A DNA stretch of 50,697 nt from an uncultured Oscillospiraceae bacterium (GTDB lineage: Bacteria; Bacillota; Clostridia; Oscillospirales; Oscillospiraceae): NCBI GenBank assembly GCA_944387115.1, contig CALXDR010000006.1, forward strand, positions 1-50,697, read 5' to 3'. Below, in pieces: positions 23,928-34,300 of the stretch; position 1 is the first letter of the stretch; each line of letters starts with the position of its first letter. Position numbers and translations under genes: made by a program. Under the pieces are notes generated by a model. It saw only the letters and a program-made list of their open reading frames with translations, was not told the origin of the DNA and did no database searches.

Positions 23928-24566
23928 TCAGGCCTGCGCCTTGCCGCTGCGCTGGCGCACCAGAAAGCACACAGGCAGAAGCAGGCCGCCCACGGAGTTG
24001 CCCGCTGTAATCACCAAAAGGCGCAGGAATGTCTCCCCAGACCAGGCCTCTGCCAGGGCAAAGTAGTACATATCCGCCACGCAGTGCTCAAACCCGCACA
24101 GGACAAACACGCTGACCCCGAAGAGAATCCCCAGGTATTTGCCCAGCTGATGGGGGTTGGTGCGGTATCCGTCCACCGCCATGAAAATGAGGACATTGCA
24201 CAGCACAGCCAGCAGAAACAGGGAGAGCAGCCCGTCCCCGGACTTTGCCGCCGCCAACTCCTCCGCCTTTTCAATCAGCGGGGGCGCCAGCCGGGTGGCA
24301 CGCACCGCCATGGCCGTCAGCTGTGCGCCAATCAGGTTGCCCACCCACACAATGGCTAGAAAACCCAGATAGGACACCGGCTGCCCAGGCAGGTAGCACA
24401 CCTTTCCGGTGTACAGGTTCAGACCCATCACGCACACCATGAACAGCCCCACGGAGAAAAGCAGCGCCCCCACCGGCTTGCTCTGGGCAGACAAAAACGC
24501 CGTTACGCCAATGGAGATGGCGCCGCCGCCCAAAATCCCCAGCAGAAAATCGTTGAGTTTCTTCAT
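23928..24566 (-). CDS. formate/nitrite transporter (FNT) family channel
   Basis: This 212-residue protein has six hydrophobic segments in the FNT/aquaporin-like layout, with GGGAISIGVTAFLS early and the second-half motif FEHCVADMYYFAL, which resembles the family signature. FNT pentamers pass formate, nitrite, hydrosulfide or lactate. In an anaerobe with pyruvate oxidoreductase, formate or hydrosulfide are plausible, but the substrate is not shown. It is short for the family (250-280), mainly in the N-terminus and loops. The ATG at 24566 has AAGGAAAG upstream; the frame extends further without a good start. It has its own terminator. Confidence 0.82.
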   Translation of the reverse strand: MKKLNDFLLGILGGGAISIGVTAFLSAQSKPVGALLFSVGLFMVCVMGLNLYTGKVCYLPGQPVSYLGFLAIVWVGNLIGAQLTAMAVRATRLAPPLIEKAEELAAAKSGDGLLSLFLLAVLCNVLIFMAVDGYRTNPHQLGKYLGILFGVSVFVLCGFEHCVADMYYFALAEAWSGETFLRLLVITAGNSVGGLLLPVCFLVRQRSGKAQA

Positions 24567-24684
24567 GTCATTCTTTCCTTCTTGCAAACTACTTCTATGC
24601 GCTCCGCCACCCCAGGGTTGGGATGCGGCGGAGCGCCGCTTCATTCCCACCGCCCCAGGGCGGTGAAAGACCGAGCGATGTCTA

Positions 24685-27171
24685 TCAGCACTTTTTCATG
24701 TGCTGCGCGGCTGATTTGAGCATCAGCCGCTTGGTGCCCGCCCCGTCAAAGGAAATCTCCACCAGGGCGTCTCCCCCCATCTTCTGCACGGACACCACCG
24801 TGCCCCGGCCAAAGGCCTTATGCTCCACCACATCTCCCGAGGCAAACGCAGGCAGGGCGGGAGCGGTGGTATACCCCGTGCCCCCGGACCGCCGGGCAGC
24901 GGGACGGGCGGGTGCGCCGCCCGGACGGGAAGCGCCCGCTGCGCCGTAACCGCTCCCGCCACCGCCGGGGGCGGCAGACCGGCCCGAGCCGCTCCAGCCG
25001 GCGCCGTCGCTCTGGTACTCCAGCAAATCCCGTTTCCATCCTCCCCGCTCGCCATAGCTGCGCCCCGTGCGCTCCAACAGCTCCGGGGGAATCTCGTCGG
25101 TAAAGCGGGAGGGCAGGTTGTTGGTGGTGCGCCCAAAGAGCATCCGCTGGGCAGCGCAGGTGAGGTTCAGCGCCTCCTTGGCCCGGGTGAGGGCCACATA
25201 GCACAGCCGCCGTTCCTCTTCCATCTCCTCCACATCGCCGATGGCGCGCATACCGGGGAAAATCCCCTCCTCTGCGCCCACCACAAACACCACGGGGAAT
25301 TCCAGGCCCTTGGCGGCGTGCATGGTCATCATCACCACCGCCTCCTCCCCGGCGTCATGGTTGTCCAGGTCAGTGTACAGGGCGATTTCATCCAGGAAGC
25401 CCGCCAAAGACGGCTCTCCCTCCGCATTGTCCAGATACCCCTGGATGGAGGTGAGCAGCTCCCGCACGTTTTCCAGGCGGGTACGGCTTTCCACATCGTT
25501 TTTCGTCTGGAGCATCAGGGCGTAGCCGGTGCGCTCCACCACCTGCTCGTAAAACTGGGGCAGGGACACCGTGCACGAGAGCTGGCGCAGCTGCTCCACC
25601 AGCTCCACAAACTGTCTCAGCCGCCCTGCGGCCTTTTGCAGCTCGGGGAAGTCCTGGGCGTGGCTTACCACCTCCCACATGGACACGCCCTCCTGCGCCG
25701 CCAGCTGCACCGCCCGCTCAACGGTGGCCGCCCCAATCCCACGGGGCGGGTTGTTGATGATGCGGCGCAGGCGCAAATCGTCCTGGGGATGGGCCACCAC
25801 GCAGAGATAGGCCAGCATATCCTTCACTTCCGCCCGGTCAAAGAATCGGGTGCCCCCGATGACCCGGTAGGGGATGCCGCTGCGCTTGAAGGCCACTTCC
25901 AGCTGGTTGGACTGGGCGTTCATCCGGTAGAGGATGGCGTGATCCCTCCACCTGCGCCCCTGGCGGTAACTGTCCAAAATGGCGTTGGCCACATACTGCG
26001 CCTCGTCGTTCTCGTTGAGTGCGGTGTACAGCCGCACCTTCTCCCCCTCGCTCCCCGTGGTCCACAGCTCCTTGCCCTTGCGGCCCTGATTGTTGCGGAT
26101 GACGGCGTTGGCGGCGGAGAGGATGGTTTTGGTGGAGCGGTAGTTCTGCTCCAGGCGGATGGTGCGGCAGCCCTTGTACTGCTTCTCAAAGGAGAGGATG
26201 TTCTCAATGGTGGCCCCTCGGAAGCGGTAGATGGACTGGTCGTCGTCCCCCACCACGCAGATGTTCTCATACCCGCCAGCCAGCAGAGAGGCCAGGAGGT
26301 ACTGCAAATTGTTGGTGTCCTGGTACTCGTCAATGAGCACATAGCGGAACTTGCGCTGATAGTAGCCCAGCGTCTCCTCGTCCTGCTGGAGCAGGCGCAC
26401 CGTGTGCAGAATAATATCATCAAAGTCCAGCGCCCCGGCATCCCACAGCTTTTTCTGGTACAGGGTGTACAGCCTGGCAATGCTCTGGGCACGGAAATCC
26501 CCCGTGCGCTGGCTCTCCCGCTGGTAGTCCTGGGCCAGCTGGAGCTGGTCTTTGGCCTTGGAGATGGCGGAGAGCACCGACCGGGGCGGGAACTGCTTGT
26601 CGTCCATCCCCAGCTCCTTCAGGCAGTCCTTCATCACCCGCAGGGAGTCGTCTGTGTCGTAAATGGTAAAGGAGCTGGGAAAGCCCAGGCGCTCAATGTC
26701 CCGGCGGAGGATGCGCACGCAGGCGGAGTGGAAGGTGGAGGCCCACACATCCCGGGCGCTGGGGCCCAGCATCCGCTCCAGCCGCTCCTTCAGCTCCCCG
26801 GCGGCCTTGTTGGTAAAGGTAATGGCCAAAATGCTCCAGGGGGCGGCAGGCTCCACGGCGCACAGCCGGTCTGCCTCCAGGCGCTGCTGCGGGTCCGGGT
26901 TGGCCACATACTGCCGCAGCCACGCCAAATCCTCAGGCGTGACCCACTGGGGCACCTCGGAACAGTCCGAGCCCCGTCCGTAGCGCATCAGGTTGGCCAC
27001 CCGGTGGATGAGCACCGTGGTCTTGCCAGACCCCGCCCCCGCCAGCAGGAGCAGGGGGCCGTCGGTGTCCAGCACCGCCTCCTGCTGCATGGGATTCAGA
27101 TTCTGATATTGGAGGGCAATGGCCTGCCGCCGCAACCGGCAAAACTCCTGTTCCTGGGCGTGATTGAGCAT
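24685..27171 (-). CDS. pcrA: ATP-dependent DNA helicase PcrA/UvrD
   Basis: This 828-residue superfamily 1A helicase acts in repair and in clearing protein from DNA. Motifs in order: Q motif LNPMQQEAV, Walker A AGAGSGKTT (44-52), ITFTNKAAGELKERL (motif Ia), FDDI and DEYQDTN (motif II), GDDDQSIYRFRGA (motif III), LEQNYRST (motif IV), MTMHAAKGLEF (motif V) and ALTRAKE (motif VI). The C-terminal 130 residues are a Gly/Arg/Ser-rich linker and a small domain (GDVVEHKAFGRGTVV) like the RNA polymerase-binding Tudor domain of PcrA. It is about 90 residues longer than Bacillus PcrA because of the N-terminal and linker additions. The AAGGA before the ATG is weak. Confidence 0.95.
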   Translation of the reverse strand: MLNHAQEQEFCRLRRQAIALQYQNLNPMQQEAVLDTDGPLLLLAGAGSGKTTVLIHRVANLMRYGRGSDCSEVPQWVTPEDLAWLRQYVANPDPQQRLEADRLCAVEPAAPWSILAITFTNKAAGELKERLERMLGPSARDVWASTFHSACVRILRRDIERLGFPSSFTIYDTDDSLRVMKDCLKELGMDDKQFPPRSVLSAISKAKDQLQLAQDYQRESQRTGDFRAQSIARLYTLYQKKLWDAGALDFDDIILHTVRLLQQDEETLGYYQRKFRYVLIDEYQDTNNLQYLLASLLAGGYENICVVGDDDQSIYRFRGATIENILSFEKQYKGCRTIRLEQNYRSTKTILSAANAVIRNNQGRKGKELWTTGSEGEKVRLYTALNENDEAQYVANAILDSYRQGRRWRDHAILYRMNAQSNQLEVAFKRSGIPYRVIGGTRFFDRAEVKDMLAYLCVVAHPQDDLRLRRIINNPPRGIGAATVERAVQLAAQEGVSMWEVVSHAQDFPELQKAAGRLRQFVELVEQLRQLSCTVSLPQFYEQVVERTGYALMLQTKNDVESRTRLENVRELLTSIQGYLDNAEGEPSLAGFLDEIALYTDLDNHDAGEEAVVMMTMHAAKGLEFPVVFVVGAEEGIFPGMRAIGDVEEMEEERRLCYVALTRAKEALNLTCAAQRMLFGRTTNNLPSRFTDEIPPELLERTGRSYGERGGWKRDLLEYQSDGAGWSGSGRSAAPGGGGSGYGAAGASRPGGAPARPAARRSGGTGYTTAPALPAFASGDVVEHKAFGRGTVVSVQKMGGDALVEISFDGAGTKRLMLKSAAQHMKKC

Positions 27172-27288
27172 GGAATCAGTCCTTTTTCTGTAAAATCACT
27201 TGGGCAAAGGGGTGGCGCTCCTGTAACCCTCCAAAGGGCAAACCCGTTCTCCCACTCCCCCTGCCGCACCATCGCTGCTTTGCCTTCC

Positions 27289-27317
27289 ATTATACCAGAC
27301 CCGCCGCAAAAAGTACA
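27289..27317 (-). promoter_or_regulatory. probable promoter of pcrA (extended -10)
   Basis: On the minus strand a TATAAT at 27294-27289 is preceded by TGG (extended -10). The -35 (TGTACT, 27317-27312) is weak at 17 bp spacing. Confidence 0.5.
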
Positions 27318-27393
27318 GAGCCTTTCCCCCGCCCGCTCACCCCGCCCCTGTGCGCAACCCCCTGGGCCCCAACTGGTCTCCCAGTTTCTTTCA

Positions 27394-27423
27394 TTGACTT
27401 TCCACCCCGGATGTCGCTACAAT
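27394..27423 (+). promoter_or_regulatory. promoter of comEC
   Basis: TTGACT (27394-27399) and TACAAT (27418-27423) are 18 bp apart, about 45 bases before the comEC start. Confidence 0.6.
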
Positions 27424-27469
27424 AGCCGGGCATTTTGCCGTTTAGCCAACCAATAAGGGAGGGAGTCAA

Positions 27470-29839
27470 TTGCGCACGCTGCTCTGGTTTTCTCTGGGCG
27501 CCGCCCTGTCCTGCCTGCTGGTCACCTACGGCGAGGGCTGGATTGCCCTGGCGGTGGTGGGCGGGGCGGCAGCTGCCCTCTCCCTCCCCATGAGGATATG
27601 GCTGCGTCCCGCCTCCCACGACCCGGACCCCGGCGCCCTCCCCCAGCCCCGCCGTGCCGTCTACCAGCTCTCCCGCATGGCCTTTGCCGTGGCCTTGGGG
27701 ATGATGGCCGCCGCACCCTATTGCGCCGTCCGCCTGGATGGCGTGTACTCCGCCGCTCTGCCCCTGGCAAGCCAGCAGCCCCAGGCCATTTCCTGCACCA
27801 TACGCACCTATCCCCGGCAGACCGATTCGGGCAGCTGGCAGGTGGAGGTGGAGCTCCACGCCCCCGGCAGTCCCCTGGCCCTGCTCTACGGCGGGGAGGG
27901 GTGGGATACGGTGCGCCCCGGTGACCGGGCGGAGGCCACGGCCACCCTCTCCCTGGCCGACACCCTGGCGGGCGAGCCCACCGCCTACTATCTTGCCCAG
28001 GGCATTTTCCTGCGGGGCAGCGCCCAGGATTACCCGGATGTGACCCGCCCCGACACGCCCGCCCTGCGCCATTGGCCCGCCCTGTGCGCCCACGCCCTTT
28101 CCCGTGGGATTTCCCTGGCCTTTGACCCGGTGGCGGCTCCCCTGGCCGCCGCAGTCACCTTGGGCGACCGCACGGGGCTAGACGAGGCGCTGTCCGCCGC
28201 CCTCAGCCGGTCCGGTCTGATGCACGCTGTGGTGGTATCGGGGATGCACATCTCCTATCTGGTGTCCATCTTTCTCCTCCTCAGCCGGGGACGCAGCCGC
28301 CTGACCCCGCTGTTGCTCCTGCCCATTTTGCTCTTCTACGGGATGATGGTGGGGGCCACCCCCTCTGCCCTGCGTGCAGTGCTCATGCAGGGGGTGGCGC
28401 TGGCCGCCCCATGGTTTCGCCGGGAGGGCGACGCCCGGTGCGCACTGGCCTTTGCACTGCTGGTGCTTCTGGTACAAAACCCCTGTGCCGCCGCCAGCGT
28501 CAGCCTGCAGCTCTCCTTTGGCGCAGTGCTGGGGCTGCTGCTCTTTGCCGAGCCAATCTACCAGTCCATGGCACGCCCCCTGCGCAAGCGCTTTCCCTCT
28601 ACCTCCTCCCGCCCCTTTGCCCTGCTGCGCCGGCTGCTGTTTGCACTGTGCGCCAGCATCTCCTCCTCCCTGGCGGCCTCAGCCTTTACCACACCCCTCA
28701 TTGCCCTGTACTTTGGTCAGCTCAACCTCATCAGCCCCCTGTCCAACCTGCTGGCCCTCTGGGCCGTGTCCGCCCTCATGGCCGTCACGCTGGTGCTGGC
28801 GCCCCTGGCTCTGGTCCTCCCCCAGCTGGCTGCCGCCCTGGGCAGCGGGGCCGGCTGGATTGCCCACTACCTCCGGGCTGTGGTGTGCCGTCTGGGGGTG
28901 CTCCCCCTGGCCAGTGTGGACAGCACCCTCCCCCTGATTCGGATATGGATGGCGGGGGTGTACCTCCAGCTGCCCGTCCTGTTTGGGGAGGCACGGCACC
29001 GGCTGCGCAGATTGGCGGCCCTCACCCTCTCCTCGGCGCTCCTCCTGGGGGTTGCCCTCCTGCTCCAGGCACGCCTGTCTGACACGGCCCAGCTGTCTGT
29101 GACGGCGCTGGATGTGGGGCAGGGCTCGGCCACCCTCTTCGTCTCCGGCTCTGCCGCCGCCCTGGTGGACTGCGGCGGCAGCGGCAGCCGTTCCGCCGGG
29201 GACATTGCCGCCGACCGGCTCATTGCCCTGGGGCATACCCAGCTGGATGTGCTGGTGCTCACCCACCTGGACGAGGACCACTGCAACGGCGTTCCTCAGC
29301 TCTTCCGACGCCTGGACATCGCCCAGGTGGTGCTGCCCAAGGGTCAGCCCAATACCCAGGCCCTGGAGATGGTGCAGTCCCTGGCCCAGGCGGAGGGGGC
29401 ACAGCTGCGCTTCCTGGCAGACGACACCCTCCAGCTGCCCCTGGGCCAGGCCAGCCTCACCCTCTTCCCGCCCATGGGGTTTGGGGAGGCCAACCAATCG
29501 GGGCTGTTTGCCCTGTGCTCCTGCCAGGACTTTGATGTCCTCATCACCGGGGACGCCGGGCAGTTTGTGGAGCAGATGTTCCTCAAATACCACACCCTGC
29601 CCGATTTGGAGGTGCTGGTGGTGGGGCACCACGGCGCATCCTCCTCCACCCACCCCCAATTTCTCCAGCGGCTCAGCCCGGAATACGCCCTGATTTCCGT
29701 GGGGTACAACACCTACAATCACCCCCATCCCCAGGTGCTTGCGCGTCTGGAGGCCCTTGGCGCCCAGGTTCTGCGCACCGACCAGCTGGGCAGCATCACC
29801 CTCTCCTTCCGCCATGGCCTGGTGGCCCAATCCCCCTGA
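27470..29839 (+). CDS. comEC: DNA internalisation protein ComEC/Rec2
   Basis: This 789-residue membrane protein forms the channel that brings single-stranded DNA into naturally competent cells. It has N-terminal membrane segments and an OB-like outer domain, the competence domain with GLMHAVVVSGMHISYLVS (in parts), further membrane helices, and a C-terminal metallo-beta-lactamase domain with DVGQGSATLF, THLDEDHCNG and GHHGASSSTH. The C-terminal domain keeps zinc-ligand motifs, so nuclease activity is plausible. The start is a TTG at 27470 after AGGGAGGGAG, an uncommon start codon. No comEA lies upstream. A c-di-GMP gene separates it from holA, its usual downstream neighbour. Confidence 0.93.
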   Translation: MRTLLWFSLGAALSCLLVTYGEGWIALAVVGGAAAALSLPMRIWLRPASHDPDPGALPQPRRAVYQLSRMAFAVALGMMAAAPYCAVRLDGVYSAALPLASQQPQAISCTIRTYPRQTDSGSWQVEVELHAPGSPLALLYGGEGWDTVRPGDRAEATATLSLADTLAGEPTAYYLAQGIFLRGSAQDYPDVTRPDTPALRHWPALCAHALSRGISLAFDPVAAPLAAAVTLGDRTGLDEALSAALSRSGLMHAVVVSGMHISYLVSIFLLLSRGRSRLTPLLLLPILLFYGMMVGATPSALRAVLMQGVALAAPWFRREGDARCALAFALLVLLVQNPCAAASVSLQLSFGAVLGLLLFAEPIYQSMARPLRKRFPSTSSRPFALLRRLLFALCASISSSLAASAFTTPLIALYFGQLNLISPLSNLLALWAVSALMAVTLVLAPLALVLPQLAAALGSGAGWIAHYLRAVVCRLGVLPLASVDSTLPLIRIWMAGVYLQLPVLFGEARHRLRRLAALTLSSALLLGVALLLQARLSDTAQLSVTALDVGQGSATLFVSGSAAALVDCGGSGSRSAGDIAADRLIALGHTQLDVLVLTHLDEDHCNGVPQLFRRLDIAQVVLPKGQPNTQALEMVQSLAQAEGAQLRFLADDTLQLPLGQASLTLFPPMGFGEANQSGLFALCSCQDFDVLITGDAGQFVEQMFLKYHTLPDLEVLVVGHHGASSSTHPQFLQRLSPEYALISVGYNTYNHPHPQVLARLEALGAQVLRTDQLGSITLSFRHGLVAQSP

Positions 29840-29970
29840 ACCGGGCGGGCTGAACCCCACATCAAAAGCCCCCAAACCCACCGATGTGGATATATCCCGG
29901 CGGCCCCCCACACTTGCGCATCAGGTTTTTGTGCACATTGCCAAATGTCCCCTGCCCGGAGAAGAATTCT

Positions 29971-29999
29971 TTGACGAACCCCCCGCAACCCGCTATAAT
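29971..29999 (+). promoter_or_regulatory. promoter of the GGDEF-EAL gene
   Basis: TTGACG (29971-29976) and TATAAT (29994-29999) are 17 bp apart. The gene therefore has its own transcription start, independent of comEC, with a leader of about 95 bases. Confidence 0.7.
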
Positions 30000-30098
30000 G
30001 TTTCTAACTAACCAGCGCTATGGGCTATGCCCCGGAACCCACCTAGATCCCCCGCCGCCCCAACGCCTGCCCGATCTCACTGTAAAGGAGTGCTCACC

Positions 30099-33080
30099 GT
30101 GGAACAAAAGAAAAAAAGCCATTCGCTCACCCGAAAGCTGGCGGCTTTTCTGTCCGTGGCCCTGGTGATTCAGTGCGTGCTCTTTTCCCTGTTCATTTCC
30201 TTTGGCGGCATTACAGGGCAGCTGCGCCAGAGCGCCATGTCCATCCTCACCGAACGCACCCAAAACCGGGGTCATTATCTACAAAATGAGATGGTGCAGC
30301 GCTGGAGCAACCTGAACAGCACCCAATACGCCATCAAAAAGCTGGTGTCCAACTTCCTCAACCAAAACGGCATGACCACCGAGGAGCTCACCCCGGACAA
30401 TCCCAAGACCGCCCAGCTCCTCGGCCAGACCGTGGACCCCCTGGTGGCCTTGCTGCGCCGCAACTCGGTCACGGGGGCCTTTGTGGTCTTTCGGGGGGAT
30501 TGCCCCCTGGAGGGGGACAACCTGCGGGACACCCAGCACCCCGGGATGTACTTCCGTGACAGGGACCCCACCACCACCCCTTCCAACTCCTCGGACATTC
30601 TCACGGAGCGGGGCCCCATCGACGCCATCTGGGAGACCCAGTATCCTCTGGATGTGAACTGGTACCCCCACTTCCTGGTCTCCCCCTTCACCGACTCCTA
30701 CTATGTCCCCCAGGTGGAGGCCCTCCACAGCGACGCCTCTTCCGCCGCTGACTTCGGCTACTGGAGCCAGCCGTTTATGCTCAGCGGGGACGATACGCAG
30801 ATGATTACCTATACCGAGCCTCTGCTGGACTCCAGCGGTCAGCCCTACGGCGTGCTGGGCATTGAGCTGTCCCTGGAGTATCTCCAGAGCCTGATGCCCA
30901 GCGACGAGCTGGGGGACAACGCCTCCTACCTGCTGGCGGTGTCCTATCCCGGCGACCCCGAGGGGAGCTACCGGGTGCAGACGAGCACCGGCGCCCTGGC
31001 CCGGCAGCGCTTCCCCAGCGGCACGCTGTGTACCTTTGACAGCCAGGCTGTGCAGGGGAACATCTACCCCCTGCAATCGGATGACGGGCCGGAGTACTAC
31101 GGCAGCATCTACTCCCTTCAGCTCTACGGCAGCGCCACCTCCTTTTCTCAGCAGCAGTGGGTGCTCATTGCCCTGATGGAAAAGGACACACTGTTCAGCT
31201 TCTCCAATTCCGTGCAGCGGGGTGTGCTGGGGCTGAGCCTGGCGCTGCTGGCCCTGGGCATTCTCCTCAGCATCATTGCGGGCAGCTCCTTTGCCGCCCC
31301 CATCCGCAGGCTGTCAAAGCAGGTCAAGGGTCTGGACCCCACCGCACCGGTGGCCCTCACCCCCACCCGCACCGTGGAAATCGACGAGCTGTGCGCCGCC
31401 ATTGAATCCCTCAGCCGCAATGTGGCAGACTCCGCCTCCCGGCTGTCTCAGATCATCGAAATTGCCCAGATTCCCCTGGCGGCCTTCCATCTGGATCCCC
31501 AGATGAACACAGCCTACTGCACCAAGAACCTCTTCCCCCTCCTGGGCTATCCCACACCGGAGGAGCCGCTGAGTGCAAAGCAGTTCCAGGACTTCTTTGC
31601 CTCTCTGGACCGTTGGGCGGAGGACGCCCCGCCAGACAGCAGCGGCGTGCTCTACCACCTGTCGCCCGGCACCTCCAACGAGAAGTGGCTGCGCTGCAAA
31701 ACCGCCCGCTCCGGTGTGTGTACCCTGGGGGTGTTCCTGGATGAAACCCACACCATTCAGGAGAAGCGGCGCATTGAATATGAGCGGGACTACGACATTC
31801 TCACCAACCTGCTCAACCGCCGCTCCTTCCACGCCCGGCTCAACCAGCTGGGCAGCGCCTCCAAGGCGCTGGGCTACGGCGCAATGATTATGATGGACCT
31901 GGACGACTTGAAGCACGTCAACGACAATTACGGCCACGATGCGGGAGATGAATACATCCGCCGGGCCGGTCAGCTGCTGCGCCCCTATCACGAGCACCAG
32001 GGCATTGCCGCGCGCATCTCGGGGGATGAGTTCTACCTCTTCCTCTACGGCTTCCAAGACCCGGATTCCCTGGAGCGTATCATTGCAGAGCTGAAAAACC
32101 AGCTCTCCCGGGCCTATATCCAGCTGCCCGGTTCTCAGCGCTATCGTCTGCGGGCCTCCATGGGCATCGCCCACTATCCCCAGGACAGCAGCGACCTGCC
32201 CACCCTGGTGCGCTACGCCGATTTTGCCATGTACGAGGCCAAGCACGCTGTAAAGGGCAGTGCCCGCAACTTTGACAGCAGCACGTACCAGCGGGACTCC
32301 TACCTGCTGTACAACAAGGAGGAGCTCAACCGGGTGCTGGAGGAAAAAGCCATCGACTACGCCTTCCAGCCCATTGTGGACTGTCAGACCGGCCGCATTT
32401 TCGCCTACGAGGCCCTGATGCGCCCCCGGTCGGAGACCCTCCACAGCCCTGCCGAGCTGCTGCGCATCGCCAAGGCCCAGAGCAAGCTGAGCCAAGTGGA
32501 GGAGCTGACCTGGCGCAACGCCGCCGCCAGCTTCTTCGCCCAGGAGGGGCTGGATGAAGCGGTAAACCTGTTTATCAATTCGGTGCCCAACCAGCGCCTG
32601 GACGAGGCCACCCGCAACTCCATCCTCCAGTTCCTCGCCCAGCACACCCAGCGCATTGTGATGGAGCTGACGGAAAGCGATGAGATGGCGGAGGAGCTTA
32701 TCGCCGAAAAGCGGCGTGTCGCCGATGAATGCGGTATGCGCATTGCCCTGGACGACTTCGGCGCGGGATACAGCACCGACTCGGTGCTGCTGAGCACCCA
32801 GCCCCACTATGTCAAGCTGGATATGAGCATCGTGCGGGGCATCGACCAGGACTGCAAAAAGCAGGTGCTCCTGCGCAACCTGTCCCAGCTGTGCCGCTCC
32901 ATGGGCTCCAAGCTGGTGGCAGAGGGCATTGAGACGCCCGCAGAGCTGCGCACCGTCATTGCCCTGGGGGCAGACTATGTCCAGGGCTATTACCTGGCCC
33001 GTCCCGCCTTCCATCTGGCAGACGACCCGGAAGACATCCGCCAGCGGGTGCTCCAGGCCCATCCTGACGCTCCCGGTTGA
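30099..33080 (+). CDS. membrane sensor with GGDEF and EAL domains (c-di-GMP synthesis and breakdown)
   Basis: This 993-residue protein has a first membrane helix (about 15-38), a large extracytoplasmic sensor region (about 45-375, dCache-like by size), a second helix near 380-405 (LGLSLALLALGILLSIIAGSSF), a HAMP-like linker and a PAS-like segment. A GGDEF domain has the active loop as SGDEF (near 641). An EAL domain has YEALMR (near 771), ELTESDE, DDFGAGYS, KLD and AEGIET. Both active sites look usable, so it could make or cleave c-di-GMP depending on the signal. The GTG at 30099 has AAAGGAG eight bases upstream. It lies between comEC and holA. Confidence 0.9.
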   Translation: MEQKKKSHSLTRKLAAFLSVALVIQCVLFSLFISFGGITGQLRQSAMSILTERTQNRGHYLQNEMVQRWSNLNSTQYAIKKLVSNFLNQNGMTTEELTPDNPKTAQLLGQTVDPLVALLRRNSVTGAFVVFRGDCPLEGDNLRDTQHPGMYFRDRDPTTTPSNSSDILTERGPIDAIWETQYPLDVNWYPHFLVSPFTDSYYVPQVEALHSDASSAADFGYWSQPFMLSGDDTQMITYTEPLLDSSGQPYGVLGIELSLEYLQSLMPSDELGDNASYLLAVSYPGDPEGSYRVQTSTGALARQRFPSGTLCTFDSQAVQGNIYPLQSDDGPEYYGSIYSLQLYGSATSFSQQQWVLIALMEKDTLFSFSNSVQRGVLGLSLALLALGILLSIIAGSSFAAPIRRLSKQVKGLDPTAPVALTPTRTVEIDELCAAIESLSRNVADSASRLSQIIEIAQIPLAAFHLDPQMNTAYCTKNLFPLLGYPTPEEPLSAKQFQDFFASLDRWAEDAPPDSSGVLYHLSPGTSNEKWLRCKTARSGVCTLGVFLDETHTIQEKRRIEYERDYDILTNLLNRRSFHARLNQLGSASKALGYGAMIMMDLDDLKHVNDNYGHDAGDEYIRRAGQLLRPYHEHQGIAARISGDEFYLFLYGFQDPDSLERIIAELKNQLSRAYIQLPGSQRYRLRASMGIAHYPQDSSDLPTLVRYADFAMYEAKHAVKGSARNFDSSTYQRDSYLLYNKEELNRVLEEKAIDYAFQPIVDCQTGRIFAYEALMRPRSETLHSPAELLRIAKAQSKLSQVEELTWRNAAASFFAQEGLDEAVNLFINSVPNQRLDEATRNSILQFLAQHTQRIVMELTESDEMAEELIAEKRRVADECGMRIALDDFGAGYSTDSVLLSTQPHYVKLDMSIVRGIDQDCKKQVLLRNLSQLCRSMGSKLVAEGIETPAELRTVIALGADYVQGYYLARPAFHLADDPEDIRQRVLQAHPDAPG

Positions 33081-33235
33081 CCCATCGCCAACGCTGGTGC
33101 CCCGTCCGCTGTGTTCAGCGCCTGTGTACCAGGTACCCTGTGCCAGCCTCTCCCCCCGGTTTTTCAGCCGGGGGGAATTCGTCCCCACCATCCTGCGCCC
33201 GCTGTCCCGGGCCGCCGCCAAAGGGAGGAGGCGCC

Positions 33236-34300
33236 ATGCCACCCAAATCCAAACCAAAGGCCAGCGACCAGGCCGCTCTGCAAGCCCTCAAGCAGGCGCT
33301 GAAGGAGGGCCGTCCCGGTCCGCTGTACGTGTTGTACGGCGAGGAGACTTATCTGCGTGATTACTACCTGCGCCAGCTCAAAGCTCAGCTGCTCCCCCCA
33401 GGTCTGGAGGACTTCAACCTCCACACGGTGCAGGGCAGCGACTGCTCGGTGGAGTGGATTGAGCAGCTGACGGACAGTGTGCCCGTCATGAGTGAGCGCA
33501 CCATGGTGCTGGTCACAGACTTCGACCTGTCCGCCCTGGGGGAGCGCCCCCGGGAGCAGCTCATACAGCTGCTGGCCCAGCTGCCCGATTACTGCTGTCT
33601 GGTGTTTTTCTACGACATCCTCCCCTATAAGCTGGACGGGCGCTCCAAGCTGGCCGCCGCCCTCAAAAACCACGGCTGCGTGGTCAACTTCCAGCGTCAA
33701 AAGCCGGAGGATCTGGTACCCTGGATTGTCCGCCGCTTCAAGGCGGAGGGGCAGGCCATCCACCCGGAGGACGCCCGCTATCTGCTGTTTTTGTGCGGGG
33801 ATTTGATGACCAACCTGGCCTCGGAAATCCACAAAATCTCCACCTCCACCGCCGCCCCCCACATCACCCGGCAGCACATTGACGCCGTTGCCATTCCCCA
33901 GGTGGAGGCCATTGTATTCCAGATGACCGATGCAGTGGCCCGCCGGGACTTTGAAAAGGCCGCCGCTGTGCTGGCAGACCTGCTCCACAACCAGGAGGAG
34001 CCGGTGCGCATCCTGGCGGCCATGAGCCGCTATTTCCTCCAGCTGTATACCGCCCGGCTCTACCTGGACCACGCCCGCAGCGTCAGCCAGCTTGCCCAGA
34101 CCCTGGGTCTGTCCCACCCCTGGCAGGGCGACAAGCTGATGGACGCCGCCCGCCGCTTCTCCCTGCCCTGGTGCCGCCACGCCCTGGGCCGGTGTGCTCA
34201 GACGGAGCTGGCCATAAAATCCTCCGCCCTGGGCGGTCAAGAGGCGCTTATCAGCCTGCTGATGGAGCTGTCTGCGGGAAGAAAGGTGATTTCATGCTGA
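33236..34300 (+). CDS. holA: DNA polymerase III subunit delta
   Basis: This 354-residue clamp-loader subunit opens the beta clamp. It shows the delta-subunit pattern: PLYVLYGEETYLRDYYL at the start, then LPDYCCLVFFYD and the C-terminal collar domain (QEEPVRILAAMSRYFLQLY). Like other delta subunits it has an AAA+ fold without a working Walker A. The ATG at 33236 follows GGGAGG; the frame is open for 53 codons before it without a better start. The 155 bases before it hold a CCCCCCGG/CCGGGGGG hairpin (33152-33175). It overlaps the next gene by seven bases. Confidence 0.93.
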   Translation: MPPKSKPKASDQAALQALKQALKEGRPGPLYVLYGEETYLRDYYLRQLKAQLLPPGLEDFNLHTVQGSDCSVEWIEQLTDSVPVMSERTMVLVTDFDLSALGERPREQLIQLLAQLPDYCCLVFFYDILPYKLDGRSKLAAALKNHGCVVNFQRQKPEDLVPWIVRRFKAEGQAIHPEDARYLLFLCGDLMTNLASEIHKISTSTAAPHITRQHIDAVAIPQVEAIVFQMTDAVARRDFEKAAAVLADLLHNQEEPVRILAAMSRYFLQLYTARLYLDHARSVSQLAQTLGLSHPWQGDKLMDAARRFSLPWCRHALGRCAQTELAIKSSALGGQEALISLLMELSAGRKVISC